64,000 bases of DNA from Hufsiella ginkgonis (GTDB taxonomy: Bacteria; Bacteroidota; Bacteroidia; Sphingobacteriales; Sphingobacteriaceae), in the NCBI RefSeq assembly GCF_009834915.1, contig NZ_WVHS01000001.1, positions 558,001 through 622,000 of the forward strand. The letters run 5' to 3'. Both the position numbers and the translations under genes were made by a program. Every line of letters starts with the position of its first letter. Position 1 is the first letter of the stretch. The notes under the pieces are model-generated. The model saw only the letters and a list, made by a program, of their open reading frames with translations. It did no database searches and was not told where the DNA came from. Positions 17,510 to 26,600 of this stretch are shown piece after piece.

Positions 17510-18187
17510 CTAAAACGTGTACCTGAGCACCCACCCGGGATCCTTGCAATTCTTCAGCCACAGGTCCTGTTCAGACATCCTGCATACACCCGGGTAGTCT
17601 CCTTTTCTACCCTGCATGTCAAGCATAAGCTGGAAATGAAGGTGCGGGGGCCAGTGACCATTTTCGTTTATGGCGCCAAGCGTCGCGAAAGGGGTACCGG
17701 AACGGATCAACATCCCTTCTGAAAGACCGGTTAGTGAAGACACACTTAAATGCCCGTAAAGCGTGTAAAACAACCGGTCGCCGGTATGGTGCTGCAGGAT
17801 GACCGTACCGCCATAATCGCCAAAATTATCATTGTTGGCAAAACTATGTACGGTGGCATCCATCGGGCAGTAGATCGGGGTGCCGGCAGGCCCCCAGATA
17901 TCGGTACCCAGGTGCAGGCTGCGGGGCTCGCCGCCGTTGCCGAACAGGGCTTTTGATTGATAGAGGGTGCGGTTCTCCGCATAACCCCCGATGCCGTAGC
18001 GGCAACCGGTTTCGGCGAGCTTATCTTCTATCCAGGCGGCAAAAACCGGTGGATCGGCAACGGTGGCCGCATCGGGTCCGGCGGCCGCACCCGTAAAATC
18101 GAGTGGTAATAACCGGTCGCCCGGGTCGAAGTCTACCACCGGGCAGATCTGCCCGGCATTATTGTCGAGGTAATCCTTCAGCCACAT
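17510..18187 (-). CDS. M23-family metallopeptidase
   Basis: 225 residues from the ATG at 18187, placed 7 bases after the rbfA stop with GAAGAG about ten bases upstream. A start at 18238 inside rbfA is possible but would add 17 unlikely residues. Zinc ligands of the LytM/M23 fold are seen in SLHLGTDIWGPAGTPI (HxxxD) and in PHLHFQLML (HxH). The usual VILQHHTGDRLFYTLYGHLS segment lies between. M23 enzymes cut peptidoglycan cross-bridges. No signal peptide is evident, so it may be cytoplasmic or act on another substrate. It closes the trp-hflX-rbfA run. Confidence 0.82.
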   Translation of the reverse strand: MWLKDYLDNNAGQICPVVDFDPGDRLLPLDFTGAAAGPDAATVADPPVFAAWIEDKLAETGCRYGIGGYAENRTLYQSKALFGNGGEPRSLHLGTDIWGPAGTPIYCPMDATVHSFANNDNFGDYGGTVILQHHTGDRLFYTLYGHLSVSSLTGLSEGMLIRSGTPFATLGAINENGHWPPHLHFQLMLDMQGRKGDYPGVCRMSEQDLWLKNCKDPGWVLRYTF

Positions 18188-18194
18188 CTGCAGA

Positions 18195-18566
18195 TCACTC
18201 TTCGTCGGGCTGACGGGGCTCTTTACTGATTTTATCAAAGAGCTTATCCATTCGCTGTACGTATTCGCTGGTATCGTCGAGGTAGAACTCGAGTTGCGGA
18301 ACCGTCTTTACCTGGTGCCTGATCTTCATGCCAAGCTTATAGCGGATCTCACCGGCATGAGCGGTCACCGTATTGAGGGCCAGCGTAGGGTTGGTAATAT
18401 TAAAGAAGCTGAGGAACACGCGGGCGATGGCAAGATCGGGAGTTACCCGCACCATGGTGATGGTGACGAGGGTGTCGGGCAGGAAACCGGTACCCTCCCG
18501 CTGAAATACCTGGGCGAGCTCTTTTTGAATAACCCCGGCGAATTTTTGTTGGCGTGTACTTTCCAT
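18195..18566 (-). CDS. rbfA: Ribosome-binding factor A
   Basis: 123 residues from the ATG at 18566 (MESTRQQKFAGVIQ); an upstream in-frame extension does not fit the family. The KH-like RbfA fold is recognisable from QKELAQVFQREG, VTITMVRVTPDLAIARVFLS and the LGMKIRHQVKTVPQLEFYLDDTSEYVQRMDKLF block, with an acidic C-terminal tail. RbfA binds the 30S subunit near the 5' helix of 16S rRNA and aids its maturation. It lies 25 bases after hflX on the same strand, so co-transcription is likely. Confidence 0.92.
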   Translation of the reverse strand: MESTRQQKFAGVIQKELAQVFQREGTGFLPDTLVTITMVRVTPDLAIARVFLSFFNITNPTLALNTVTAHAGEIRYKLGMKIRHQVKTVPQLEFYLDDTSEYVQRMDKLFDKISKEPRQPDEE

Positions 18567-18591
18567 GGGTGGTAATGTATAAAATGTTTTC

Positions 18592-19782
18592 TCAATATAA
18601 AAGCTTATCGTAGGGGAACCTGCCCACATGAATGGCTTTCACTTTTTCGTAAAGCAACGACCTGAACTCATCGATGTTGTCTTTCTGCAGCGCGGAGATA
18701 AAGATCGCCGGGCTGTTGAAGTCGGCCATCCAGCTTCGTTTAAACTCGGCGAGGGAGAGCGGCGGCACTTCAGGGGCGTCGGCATCGAACGGTGCGGGCC
18801 GGTACGCATCGGTTTTATTGAATATGGTGATCACAGGCTTATCCACGGCGCCGAGCTCCTTGAGCGTTTCGTTCACGGTGCGGATATGGTCTTCGAAATT
18901 GGCGTGAGAAATATCGACCACATGCAGCAGGATATCGGCTTCACGCACCTCATCGAGCGTCGACTTAAAACACTCTACCAGGTGATGCGGCAGCTTGCGG
19001 ATAAACCCAACGGTATCCGACAGCAGGAACGGCAGGTTCCCGATCACCACTTTGCGCACGGTAGTATCCAGCGTAGCGAACAGCTTGTTTTCCGCAAACA
19101 CCTCCGACTTGGAAACCAGGTTCATGATGGTGGATTTGCCTACGTTGGTATACCCCACCAGTGCAACCCTCACCAGCTCTCCCCTGTTCTTGCGCTGGGT
19201 TTCGTTCTGCTTATCGATCTGGCGGAGCTTCTCTTTTAACAGCGAGATCTTTTGCAGGATGAGCCGCCTGTCAGTCTCGATCTGGGATTCCCCGGGACCA
19301 CGCATCCCGATCCCGCCTTTTTGGCGTTCAAGGTGGGTCCATAATCTCGTTAATCTTGGTAAAAGATATTGGAGCTGCGCCAGTTCCACCTGCGTTTTGG
19401 CCTGGGCGGTTTGTGCGCGGCGCGCGAAGATATCCAGGATCAGGTTGCTGCGGTCGAGGATCTTTACCTGCAGCTCGTTTTCGATATTGCGCAGCTGCGA
19501 AGGCGATAATTCATCGTCGAATACCACGATATCGATCTCTTCGGACTTTACGAATGCGTTGATCTCTTCCAGCTTACCGGTGCCCACAAAAGTGGCGCGC
19601 TCGGGACGCTGCATTTTTTGGGTGAACGACCTCACTGTTTCTCCGCCGGCGGTATCTACCAGGAAAGCAAGCTCGTCCAGGTACTCGCGTGTTTCGTCTT
19701 CCGTTTCACCGGGGGTAACAATGCCCACCAATACGGCCCTTTCGGGTTTGATGGCGGTGTCGTAAAATTTCTGTCTGGGCAT
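18592..19782 (-). CDS. hflX: GTPase HflX
   Basis: 396 residues. An N-terminal HflX domain (about 15-115, including TFVGTGKLEEI) is followed by a helical linker with GGIGMRGPGESQIETDRR. The G domain has G1 VGYTNVGKST (209-218), G3 DTVGFIRKLP near 257 and G4 NKTD near 322. HflX binds the large ribosomal subunit and rescues or splits stalled ribosomes. It lies between trpC (14 bases upstream) and rbfA. Confidence 0.95.
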   Translation of the reverse strand: MPRQKFYDTAIKPERAVLVGIVTPGETEDETREYLDELAFLVDTAGGETVRSFTQKMQRPERATFVGTGKLEEINAFVKSEEIDIVVFDDELSPSQLRNIENELQVKILDRSNLILDIFARRAQTAQAKTQVELAQLQYLLPRLTRLWTHLERQKGGIGMRGPGESQIETDRRLILQKISLLKEKLRQIDKQNETQRKNRGELVRVALVGYTNVGKSTIMNLVSKSEVFAENKLFATLDTTVRKVVIGNLPFLLSDTVGFIRKLPHHLVECFKSTLDEVREADILLHVVDISHANFEDHIRTVNETLKELGAVDKPVITIFNKTDAYRPAPFDADAPEVPPLSLAEFKRSWMADFNSPAIFISALQKDNIDEFRSLLYEKVKAIHVGRFPYDKLLY

Positions 19783-19796
19783 GTTAGGGTAACCCT

Positions 19797-20585
19797 TTAT
19801 TTTTTTAATTGTTCCACAAAATCTGCCATGGCGGCGCCGGGATCTTCCTGTTTCATAAAGTTCTCCCCGATGAGGAAGCCGTTAAACCCTGCAGACTTCA
19901 GATCGCGGATAGTTTGCACATCGCTGATGCCGCTTTCGGAGATCTTGAGGAACTGGCCGGGGATCGCTTCAACAAGATCGTAAGAATGTTTAATATCCAC
20001 CGAAAAATCGGCGAGGTTGCGGTTATTCACACCGATGGCGTCGAGGTCTTCGCAAATGCTGCGATCGAGCTCTTCGCGGTTATGAACCTCCAGCAGTACG
20101 TTCATGCCAAGGCTTTTCGCCAGTCGGGCAAATTTGGCGATCTCGGCAGGCGTGAGGATGGCGGCGATCAGCAGGATGATGTCTGCACCAAGCGCCCTGG
20201 CTTCCACTACCTGGTATTCGTCGATCATAAAGTCCTTACGAAGCAGCGGGATGGCGTTTGCTCCGCGTGCTTCCACCAGGTCGCGTTTCTTGCCGCCGAA
20301 AAACTCGTTGTCGGTAAGTACCGACAAGGCCGAAGCGCCCGCCCCTGCATACTCCTGCGTTACTTTCGCCACGTCCGCGCGGTTATTGATGATGCCCTTT
20401 GAAGGTGATGCCCGTTTAAACTCGGCAATAATGCCCGTCCGGCTTGTATCCAGCATAAAATCCCGCATCGAATAGCAGGCATGCTGGAAAAGCTCACCCT
20501 CTTCGAGCCTCGATACCGGTACCCGGAGACGGGCTTTCGAAACCTCATCGCGCTTTTTAAGCACTATCTTATCTAGTATGGTCAT
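19797..20585 (-). CDS. trpC: Indole-3-glycerol-phosphate synthase
   Basis: 262 residues, single-domain TrpC without the TrpF fusion of enterobacteria. IIAEFKRASPSKG (52-64), the LRKDFMIDEYQVVEARA strand, LLEVHNREEL, IGVNNRNLADFSV and SESGI are the TIM-barrel catalytic and phosphate-binding loops. It converts carboxyphenylamino-deoxyribulose phosphate to indole-3-glycerol phosphate. In this operon it follows trpG directly; no trpD lies between them. Confidence 0.95.
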   Translation of the reverse strand: MTILDKIVLKKRDEVSKARLRVPVSRLEEGELFQHACYSMRDFMLDTSRTGIIAEFKRASPSKGIINNRADVAKVTQEYAGAGASALSVLTDNEFFGGKKRDLVEARGANAIPLLRKDFMIDEYQVVEARALGADIILLIAAILTPAEIAKFARLAKSLGMNVLLEVHNREELDRSICEDLDAIGVNNRNLADFSVDIKHSYDLVEAIPGQFLKISESGISDVQTIRDLKSAGFNGFLIGENFMKQEDPGAAMADFVEQLKK

Positions 20586-20589
20586 ATCT

Positions 20590-20668
20590 TTAGTATCAGT
20601 GGTCAGTTTTCAGTAGTCAGTCCCAGCTAAATGCCGTACCGGCACCGAAAGCTGCTCACCGACTACTG
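20590..20668. repeat. GTCAGT-type palindromic hairpin between trpG and trpC
   Basis: Direct repeats of TCAGT/GTCAG (20595-20620) open the spacer. CAGTAGTC (20611-20618) pairs with GACTACTG (20661-20668) across a GC-rich middle. The arrangement resembles those between trpE and trpG, before trpE, after glnS and after mfd. Confidence 0.55.
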
Positions 20669-20669
20669 G

Positions 20670-21236
20670 TTACCCCTCCAGCCAGTTTTGTATAATCACC
20701 CTGCCGTTTTCCGTAAGTACCGATTCCGGGTGGTACTGTACGCCGCGCACGTCGAGCGTTTTATGGCGCAGCGACATGATCACACCATCAACATCCGTTC
20801 CGGTAACCTCCAATTCGGCAGGAAGGTTTTCCGGAGACACCGCCCAGGAGTGATAACGCCCCACGTTGAACTTTTCCGGGAGTTGCTGGTAAAGCACCTC
20901 ACCGGGCTGTGTAACGTTGAGCATGGTGGCCCTGCCGTGTACCGGGCGGGAAAGGTTGTAGAGGCTTCCGCCAAACACTTCGGCCATGGCCTGCATACCA
21001 AGACAAATGCCGAGGATGCTTTTGGACGGCGACCAGGTACGGATCACGTCCGGCAGCAGGCCCGCTTCCGAAGGGATCCCGGGACCCGGGGACAGCAGGA
21101 TCTTGTCGAAAGGTTCAATATCTGCCAGTGCAAATTTATCATTTCTCCATACCTCGGCCTGCCGCCCGCACTCATGTAGGAGATGTACCAGGTTAAAGGT
21201 GAAGGAATCGTAATTATCAATGACGAGGATTTTCAT
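20670..21236 (-). CDS. trpG: Anthranilate synthase component II (glutamine amidotransferase)
   Basis: 188 residues, a class I glutamine amidotransferase. NYDSFTFNLVHLL at the start, LLSPGPGIPSEAG, the nucleophile elbow LGICLGMQAMAE (Cys near residue 79) and the His-Glu pair GVQYHPESVLTE near the end are all present. It supplies ammonia from glutamine to TrpE for anthranilate formation. It could also serve PabB. A palindromic hairpin separates it from trpE. Confidence 0.93.
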   Translation of the reverse strand: MKILVIDNYDSFTFNLVHLLHECGRQAEVWRNDKFALADIEPFDKILLSPGPGIPSEAGLLPDVIRTWSPSKSILGICLGMQAMAEVFGGSLYNLSRPVHGRATMLNVTQPGEVLYQQLPEKFNVGRYHSWAVSPENLPAELEVTGTDVDGVIMSLRHKTLDVRGVQYHPESVLTENGRVIIQNWLEG

Positions 21237-21251
21237 GTTAGTTGGGTTTTC

Positions 21252-21319
21252 AGTGATCAGTGGTCAGTTTTCAGTCCCTGTATGGCCCTACAGGAACTGG
21301 CAACTTACGACTGATCACT
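21252..21319. repeat. GATCAGT-type palindromic hairpin between trpE and trpG
   Basis: AGTGATCAGT (21252-21261) pairs perfectly with ACTGATCACT (21310-21319). Inside, CAGTCCCTGTA (21272-21282) pairs with TACAGGAACTG (21289-21299). The double stem would be a strong structure in the trp mRNA. Confidence 0.65.
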
Positions 21320-21324
21320 CATTA

Positions 21325-22728
21325 CTAGATTTCTACTGCCATTTCCATCGCTTTGCGAAGGGCCATGATCTTGTTATTTACTTCGTTAAGCTCACTTACC
21401 GGGTCTGAATCGGCAACGATGCCCGCGCCCGCCTGGTAGTGCAGCACGTTATTGCGGCTCAGGAAAGACCGGATCATGATGGCGTGGTTAAAGTCGCCAT
21501 TAAAGCCCATATAACCGATGGCGCCGCTATAAAAGCTCCGTTTGCTGTTCTCGAACTTGTTAATGAGGGTCATTGCCATATACTTGGGTGCACCGCTCAG
21601 GGTACCTGCCGGGAAGGTATCGCCCACCACGTACAACGGATCGGCGGTTTCCTGGAGTTTGCCCGTAACCTTCGATACCAGGTGGATCAGGTGCGAATAA
21701 TACTGCACTTCTTTAAACGCTTCCACCTGCACTTCGGTACAATGGCGGCTCAGGTCGTTACGGGCGAGGTCTACCAGCATTACGTGCTCGGCGCTTTCCT
21801 TGGGATCATTTTCCAGTTGTTCGGCTAGCTGCGCATCGAGTATGTCGTTCCCGGTACGTTTAAAGGTACCCGCGATCGGGTAAATTGCGGCCGCACGGTT
21901 CTTAATGGTTAACTGCGCTTCCGGCGAAGAGCCGAACAGCTTAAAATCGCCATAGTCGAAATAGAAAAGATATGGCGAGGGATTAATGGAACGCAGCGCC
22001 CGGTATACGTTAAACTCATCTCCCTGGAACGAGCGCGAGAACGCCCTCGACGGCACGATCTGGAACACATCGCCCCGGAAAATATGCTGCTTAAGGTTTT
22101 TTACCACCTGGATGAACTCTTCGTCGGTAAGGTTGGAGGCTTCTTCGCCTATGGCGGAAAAACGGTATTCGGGGAAATCCTTGTTTTTAATCAGGTAGCT
22201 GATCCGCTCCAGGCCTTCGCCGGCACTGTTACCGGTACCATGCTCAAAAATATACAGTTCGTTCTTAAAATGATCGATGGCGATCACATACCTGTAAATG
22301 TGGTATTGCAGCAATGGGATATCGCGGCCGTTTTCTGCCTGTGGCTTCAGCTTGATATCTTCAAAATACTCGATGGTTTCGAAGGTAAAGTACCCAAACA
22401 AGCCGTCGGAAATAAACTTGAAGGGTTGGGCCTCCTCCTGTTTAAAGCTGTTGCGGAAGACAGAAACACGCTCGTGCAGGTTAAGACCCCGGGCAGAATA
22501 GGATTCGGTGCGCCCATCAGGATAGTATTCCGAAAATGTTTCCCCCGTAAGGGTGATGCCTGCGATCGGGTCGCAGCAAACATAGCTCATGCTATTCTCG
22601 CGGCTGTGATAGTCGGAACTTTCCAGCAGCAGGCTGTTCGGGAAAATATCGCGCAGGCGCAGGTAGATACTTACAGGGGTAGTGGTATCTGCGAGCAGTT
22701 TCTTGTAGTTGGTAGATAACTTGTACAT
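21325..22728 (-). CDS. trpE: Anthranilate synthase component I
   Basis: 467 residues, typical length. The Trp feedback-site motif SLLLESSD lies near residue 32. The chorismate-binding domain shows VPSRAFSR, SPEAQL, YPIAGTFKRTG, EHVMLVDLARNDLSR, GTLSGAPKYMAM and QAGAGIVADSDP. With TrpG it makes anthranilate from chorismate. An unusually clear leader-peptide attenuator precedes it (22861-23028), so expression should follow tryptophan supply. Confidence 0.95.
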   Translation of the reverse strand: MYKLSTNYKKLLADTTTPVSIYLRLRDIFPNSLLLESSDYHSRENSMSYVCCDPIAGITLTGETFSEYYPDGRTESYSARGLNLHERVSVFRNSFKQEEAQPFKFISDGLFGYFTFETIEYFEDIKLKPQAENGRDIPLLQYHIYRYVIAIDHFKNELYIFEHGTGNSAGEGLERISYLIKNKDFPEYRFSAIGEEASNLTDEEFIQVVKNLKQHIFRGDVFQIVPSRAFSRSFQGDEFNVYRALRSINPSPYLFYFDYGDFKLFGSSPEAQLTIKNRAAAIYPIAGTFKRTGNDILDAQLAEQLENDPKESAEHVMLVDLARNDLSRHCTEVQVEAFKEVQYYSHLIHLVSKVTGKLQETADPLYVVGDTFPAGTLSGAPKYMAMTLINKFENSKRSFYSGAIGYMGFNGDFNHAIMIRSFLSRNNVLHYQAGAGIVADSDPVSELNEVNNKIMALRKAMEMAVEI

Positions 22729-22740
22729 GGACGTTATTAC

Positions 22741-22835
22741 TATCAGCTGCCAGCTATCAGCCGTCAGCTTATTAAATTAATTATCAAGTTGCAACTCTTT
22801 AGCACGTTGCAAAGAGCTGATTGCTGACAGCTGAC
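22741..22835. repeat. Palindromic hairpin between trp attenuator and trpE
   Basis: TATCAGCTGCCAGCTATCAGC (22741-22761) pairs, with about 17 of 20 matches, with GCTGATTGCTGACAGCTGAC (22816-22835). An inner CTCTTT/AAAGAG pair and a repeated GTTGCAA word lie in the loop. The structure lies between the attenuator terminator and the trpE start codon. Confidence 0.55.
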
Positions 22836-22860
22836 ACAACTGACCGCTGATTCACAGCAC

Positions 22861-22889
22861 AAAAAAACCCAACGGGTTAGCGTCGGGTT
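22861..22889 (-). terminator. trp attenuator terminator (regions 3:4)
   Basis: On the minus strand AACCCGACG, a six-base loop and CGTTGGGTT form a 9-bp stem (22881-22889 with 22866-22874), followed by a run of T. It lies 28 bases after the leader-peptide stop and 133 bases before trpE. It is the expected stop point when tryptophan is plentiful. Confidence 0.85.
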
Positions 22890-22917
22890 CATCTATCGTA
22901 TAGTTCTTATTTCTTTG

Positions 22918-22992
22918 CTATAAAACGACTATTTCCCGGCGCAGCTGTGCGGGCCACCACCAGATATTGCTTGTATGTAATGCGTTAGTCAT
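22918..22992 (-). CDS. trpL: trp operon leader peptide with three consecutive Trp codons
   Basis: A 24-residue open frame, MTNALHTSNIWWWPAQLRRE then IVVL and TAG. Codons 11-13 (22954-22962) are three TGG in a row, far from chance in so short a frame. CCCGCA right after the Trp codons can pair with TGCGCCGGG (22935-22953 hairpin, regions 1:2), and region 2 (22935-22941) can pair with region 3 of the terminator (22881-22887, 6 of 7 bases). This gives the choice between terminator and antiterminator that ribosome stalling at Trp codons controls. The -7 element ends only 6 bases before the ATG, so translation may be leaderless. Confidence 0.85.
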   Translation of the reverse strand: MTNALHTSNIWWWPAQLRREIVVL

Positions 22993-22998
22993 CGGGCA

Positions 22999-23028
22999 CA
23001 AAAATAGAAAGAAAATTGGATCTGCAAA
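22999..23028 (-). promoter_or_regulatory. trp operon promoter
   Basis: On the minus strand TTTG (23025-23028), an 18-base spacer and TATTTTTG (22999-23006) match the Bacteroidota -33/-7 consensus. The expected start of transcription falls at or within a few bases of the trpL ATG. Confidence 0.7.
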
Positions 23029-23050
23029 TTATTTGAACATTAATGTGTGG

Positions 23051-23500
23051 TTACAGGTGTGTCATAGCGAACAACCCGCGCCCGCTATGGACGATGGCTC
23101 CAATTACTACCAGGAAGGCAAGGGTGTAAAAAATGGCGATGGTGCGGTGTTTTAATGCGGCTACCGGTTCTTTTTTTGAACGGGAATGACCGATGGTGAA
23201 CAAAGCGACGGCGATGATCATCATGGTAGCGTGCTCAACGGTCCAGTACCGAAGGGTCGGGTCTTTCATAGCCGTGCCCATGCTGCCTGTTTGTACCAGC
23301 GGGCTGTAAAAATAGAGGATGAGCCCTACCAGAAACTGCATATGAACAGCGATCATAGCGAACAGGTTGAGCTTGCGGACGCCTTCGCCATAAGCCTTTT
23401 TACCGAGCCAGCCATCGAAGCTGAAGATAATGGCGACAATTACCAGTACCAATACCACATAACGGAGACCTGAATGACTTTCGAGGAGAATTTTGTACAT
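23051..23500 (-). CDS. Four-helix membrane protein, possibly cytochrome-b-like
   Basis: 149 residues with membrane helices at about 12-28, 45-66, 88-103 and 118-137. Histidines fall in or near helices (SGLRYV start, IAVHMQFLVGLILYF, VEHATMMIIAVALFTIGHSR, IGAIVHSGRGLF), a spacing seen in small Bacteroidota membrane proteins related to b-type cytochromes. Haem binding is only a guess. A minus-strand TATTTTTG at 23515-23522 is a candidate -7 element. It lies upstream of the trp operon but has its own promoter and ends before the trp promoter. Confidence 0.65.
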   Translation of the reverse strand: MYKILLESHSGLRYVVLVLVIVAIIFSFDGWLGKKAYGEGVRKLNLFAMIAVHMQFLVGLILYFYSPLVQTGSMGTAMKDPTLRYWTVEHATMMIIAVALFTIGHSRSKKEPVAALKHRTIAIFYTLAFLVVIGAIVHSGRGLFAMTHL

Positions 23501-23630
23501 AAAATTATTTTTTTCAAAAATAGGCTAAAAAACTGAGTCTGAGAATTTGGATTTTTCCTAAAAATTGCCGGTTTATATTGAATTTTCGACAACAAAATAC
23601 GAATAACTATAAAGTTACTTCACCCGCCCA

Positions 23631-23660
23631 TTGTGAAATTAAAAATATCCCCTATTTTCG
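23631..23660 (+). promoter_or_regulatory. Promoter of the amidohydrolase pair
   Basis: TTG (23631-23633), 19 bases and TATTTTCG (23653-23660, one mismatch to TAnnTTTG) lie 25 bases before the start codon of the first amidohydrolase-like gene. Confidence 0.55.
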
Positions 23661-23685
23661 GACATACTTTAAAATTTTATAGCGA

Positions 23686-26600
23686 ATGAGAAAAATTCTA
23701 CTCTTGTGCTTTATTCTGGGCACGGTTATCCGCGTAGCTGCGCAGGGAACATTTCCTGTTAACGGCGCATGGGATACCCGCCCCGGGCTATACGCATTTA
23801 CGAACGCAACGATCGTTGTGAGCGCAGACCAGACGATTTCCAAAGGAACACTCCTGGTTAAAGACCGCACCATCGAGGCCATCGGGCCCGGTGCTGCCAT
23901 ACCTGTTCCAAAAGGATACATCGCGGTCGACCTGAAAGGTAAGTTTATTTACCCGGGCCTGGTAGATGCTTTTACCGGCTACGGTCTTCCTGCCCCGGCG
24001 GCAGGCGGCGGCGGTTTCGGCAGGGGCGGCGGCGGTGGTGCAGCGGCGGCGCGCCCGGCAACACCGGCAAAAACCGGCGCTTACGGCTGGAATGAAGCGA
24101 TCAAACCGGAAGTACATGTGGGTACCACCTTCACCGCAGATGTGGCACGCGCAGAAGCCCTGAAAAAACTCGGCTTCGGAGCGGTACAGGCAGTGAACCG
24201 GGATGGAATTGTTCGCGGAACTTCGGCGGCGGTAACGCTTGGCGACGAGCCGGATAACCTGGTGATGCTGAAGGACAACGCGGCAGCCAACTACTCGTTC
24301 AGCAAGGGAAGCTCGACCACCAGCTATCCCACTTCGCTGATGGGTACGATTGCGTTACTGCGCCAGACTTTCCTGGATGCAGCCTGGTACAAAACATCGA
24401 AGGACGAGTACAACATCACCCTGGATGAGTTTAATAAAATTCAGTCGCTTCCGCAGATCTTCGAAGTAACCGACCCGCAGAGTGTATTGCGGGCCGATAA
24501 GATCGGGAAGGAATTCGGCAAACAGTTCATCTTTAAAACAGACGGTAAAGAATACCAGCGCATGGACCTGATGAAGGCCACCGGCGGAAGCTTTATCGTG
24601 CCGGTTAGCTTTCCAAAACCATATGATGTGGAAGACCCTGCCGACGCACGAAACATCACTTACGCGCAGATGAAAGACTGGGAGCTTGCCCCTACTAACC
24701 CTTCGGCACTGGAAAAAGCCGGGATCCGCTTTGCGATCACCTCGTTTGGCGTAGATAACGCCAGGGATTTCTGGGCCGCCATCCGCACTGCGATGGAATA
24801 TGGCCTGACCGAAAAACAGGCGCTGAGATCCCTGACCGAGATCCCTGCTGATATGCTGGGCATCAGCGCCCAGGTTGGTACGCTGGCGAAAGGCAAGCAT
24901 GCCAACTTTATCATCAGCTCCGATAACCTGTTTAAGGCCAACACCACCATTTACGAAAACTGGGTAGACGGCCGCCCGTACGTGGTTTCCAAGATGGATG
25001 TGCTCGATATCCGCGGGAACTACACCTTCAATATGGATGGCTCCCCGGCCCTTACCCTCCGGATTGGCGGTACCACCCCGGCTGCGCTCGACGCAACCAT
25101 CATCCGCACCGGCGCCGACAGCGTACAGGCACGCGGCACCTTAACGCGTAACGGCGACATCATCGGTCTTTATTTCGACCTCAGGAAAAACCCCGCAGGT
25201 AACGTAAGGCTGAGCGGCTATATTTCCGGTTACTCCCCCGTTACCATGAGCGGTGAAGCGGTAATGCCAGATGGCACTGCCGGACGCTGGAACGCCATCC
25301 GAAAGGATACCCTGGCAAACCGCGGAGGAAGGCCCGAGGCGGCCAAAACCACCCCTGTTACTGGACCGGTAGTTTATCCTTTCCTTGCCTATGGCAATGC
25401 CGAAATACCCAAAACAGAAACGGTGTTATTTAAAAATGCCACCGTATGGACCAACGAAAAAGATGGCATCCTGAAAAATACCGACGTATTAATCGAGGGC
25501 GGCAAGATCAAAGCGATCGGCAAAAACCTGTCGGCAGGAAGCGCCAAAGTGATCGACGCTACCGGCAAACATATTTCGGCAGGTATCGTGGATGAGCACT
25601 CGCACATCGCGGCAAGCAACGGCATTAACGAAGGCGCCCAGTCTGTGAGTGCCGAAGTAAGGGTTGCCGACGTGATCAACGCTGAAGACATCAACATCTA
25701 CCGGCAGCTGGCGGGCGGGGTAACCACTTCGCACATCCTGCACGGTTCGGCCAACTCGATCGGCGGCCAGACCCAGCTAATCAAGCTTCGGTGGGGGAAA
25801 AGCCCCGAGGAGATGAAATTTGAAGGCAGCGACGGCTTTATCAAATTCGCCCTTGGCGAAAACGTTAAACAAAGCAACGGCGGTGGCGGCGGCTTCGGCC
25901 AGAACGTTAACCTGCGTTTCCCCCAAACACGTATGGGTGTGGAACAGGTATACATCGATGCGTTTACCCGTGCAAAGGAGTACAAAGCTGCACGCGCGGT
26001 AAAGGGCAGCACTACCCGCCGCGACCTCGAACTGGATGCGCTGGTAGAGATCCTGGACGGCAAACGGTTTATCACCTGTCACTCCTACGTACAGTCGGAA
26101 ATTAACATGCTTATCCATGTGGCCGATTCGATGGGCTTTAAGATCAACACATTTACGCACATCCTGGAAGGTTACAAAGTGGCCGACAAAATGAAAGCAC
26201 ATGGCATTGCCGGTTCTACGTTCTCTGACTGGTGGGCTTATAAAATGGAGGTTGCAGAAGCGATCCCGTACAACGGCAAGCTGATGCATGAGGTGGGTGT
26301 GGTTACCGGTTTCAACTCCGACGATGCCGAAATGGCACGCCGCCTGAACCAAGAAGCTGGTAAAGCGGTAACTTACGGTAAAATGAGCGAAGAAGACGCA
26401 CTGAAGCTCGTTACCCTTAACCCTGCCAAAATGCTTCATGTGGATAACCGCATCGGGAGCATTAAGGTAGGTAAGGATGCCGACCTGGTACTGTGGTCGG
26501 CTAACCCGCTTTCTATTTACGCAGTGGCCGAAAAAACCTACGTAGAGGGCGTTCCTTATTGGGACATGGAGCAGGATGCGGTGAAACGCAAAGCGCTTAA

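Noticed and set aside
18188-18238. Longer start of the M23 peptidase inside rbfA
   Set aside because: It adds 17 residues without family support; the ATG at 18187 just after the rbfA stop is better placed.
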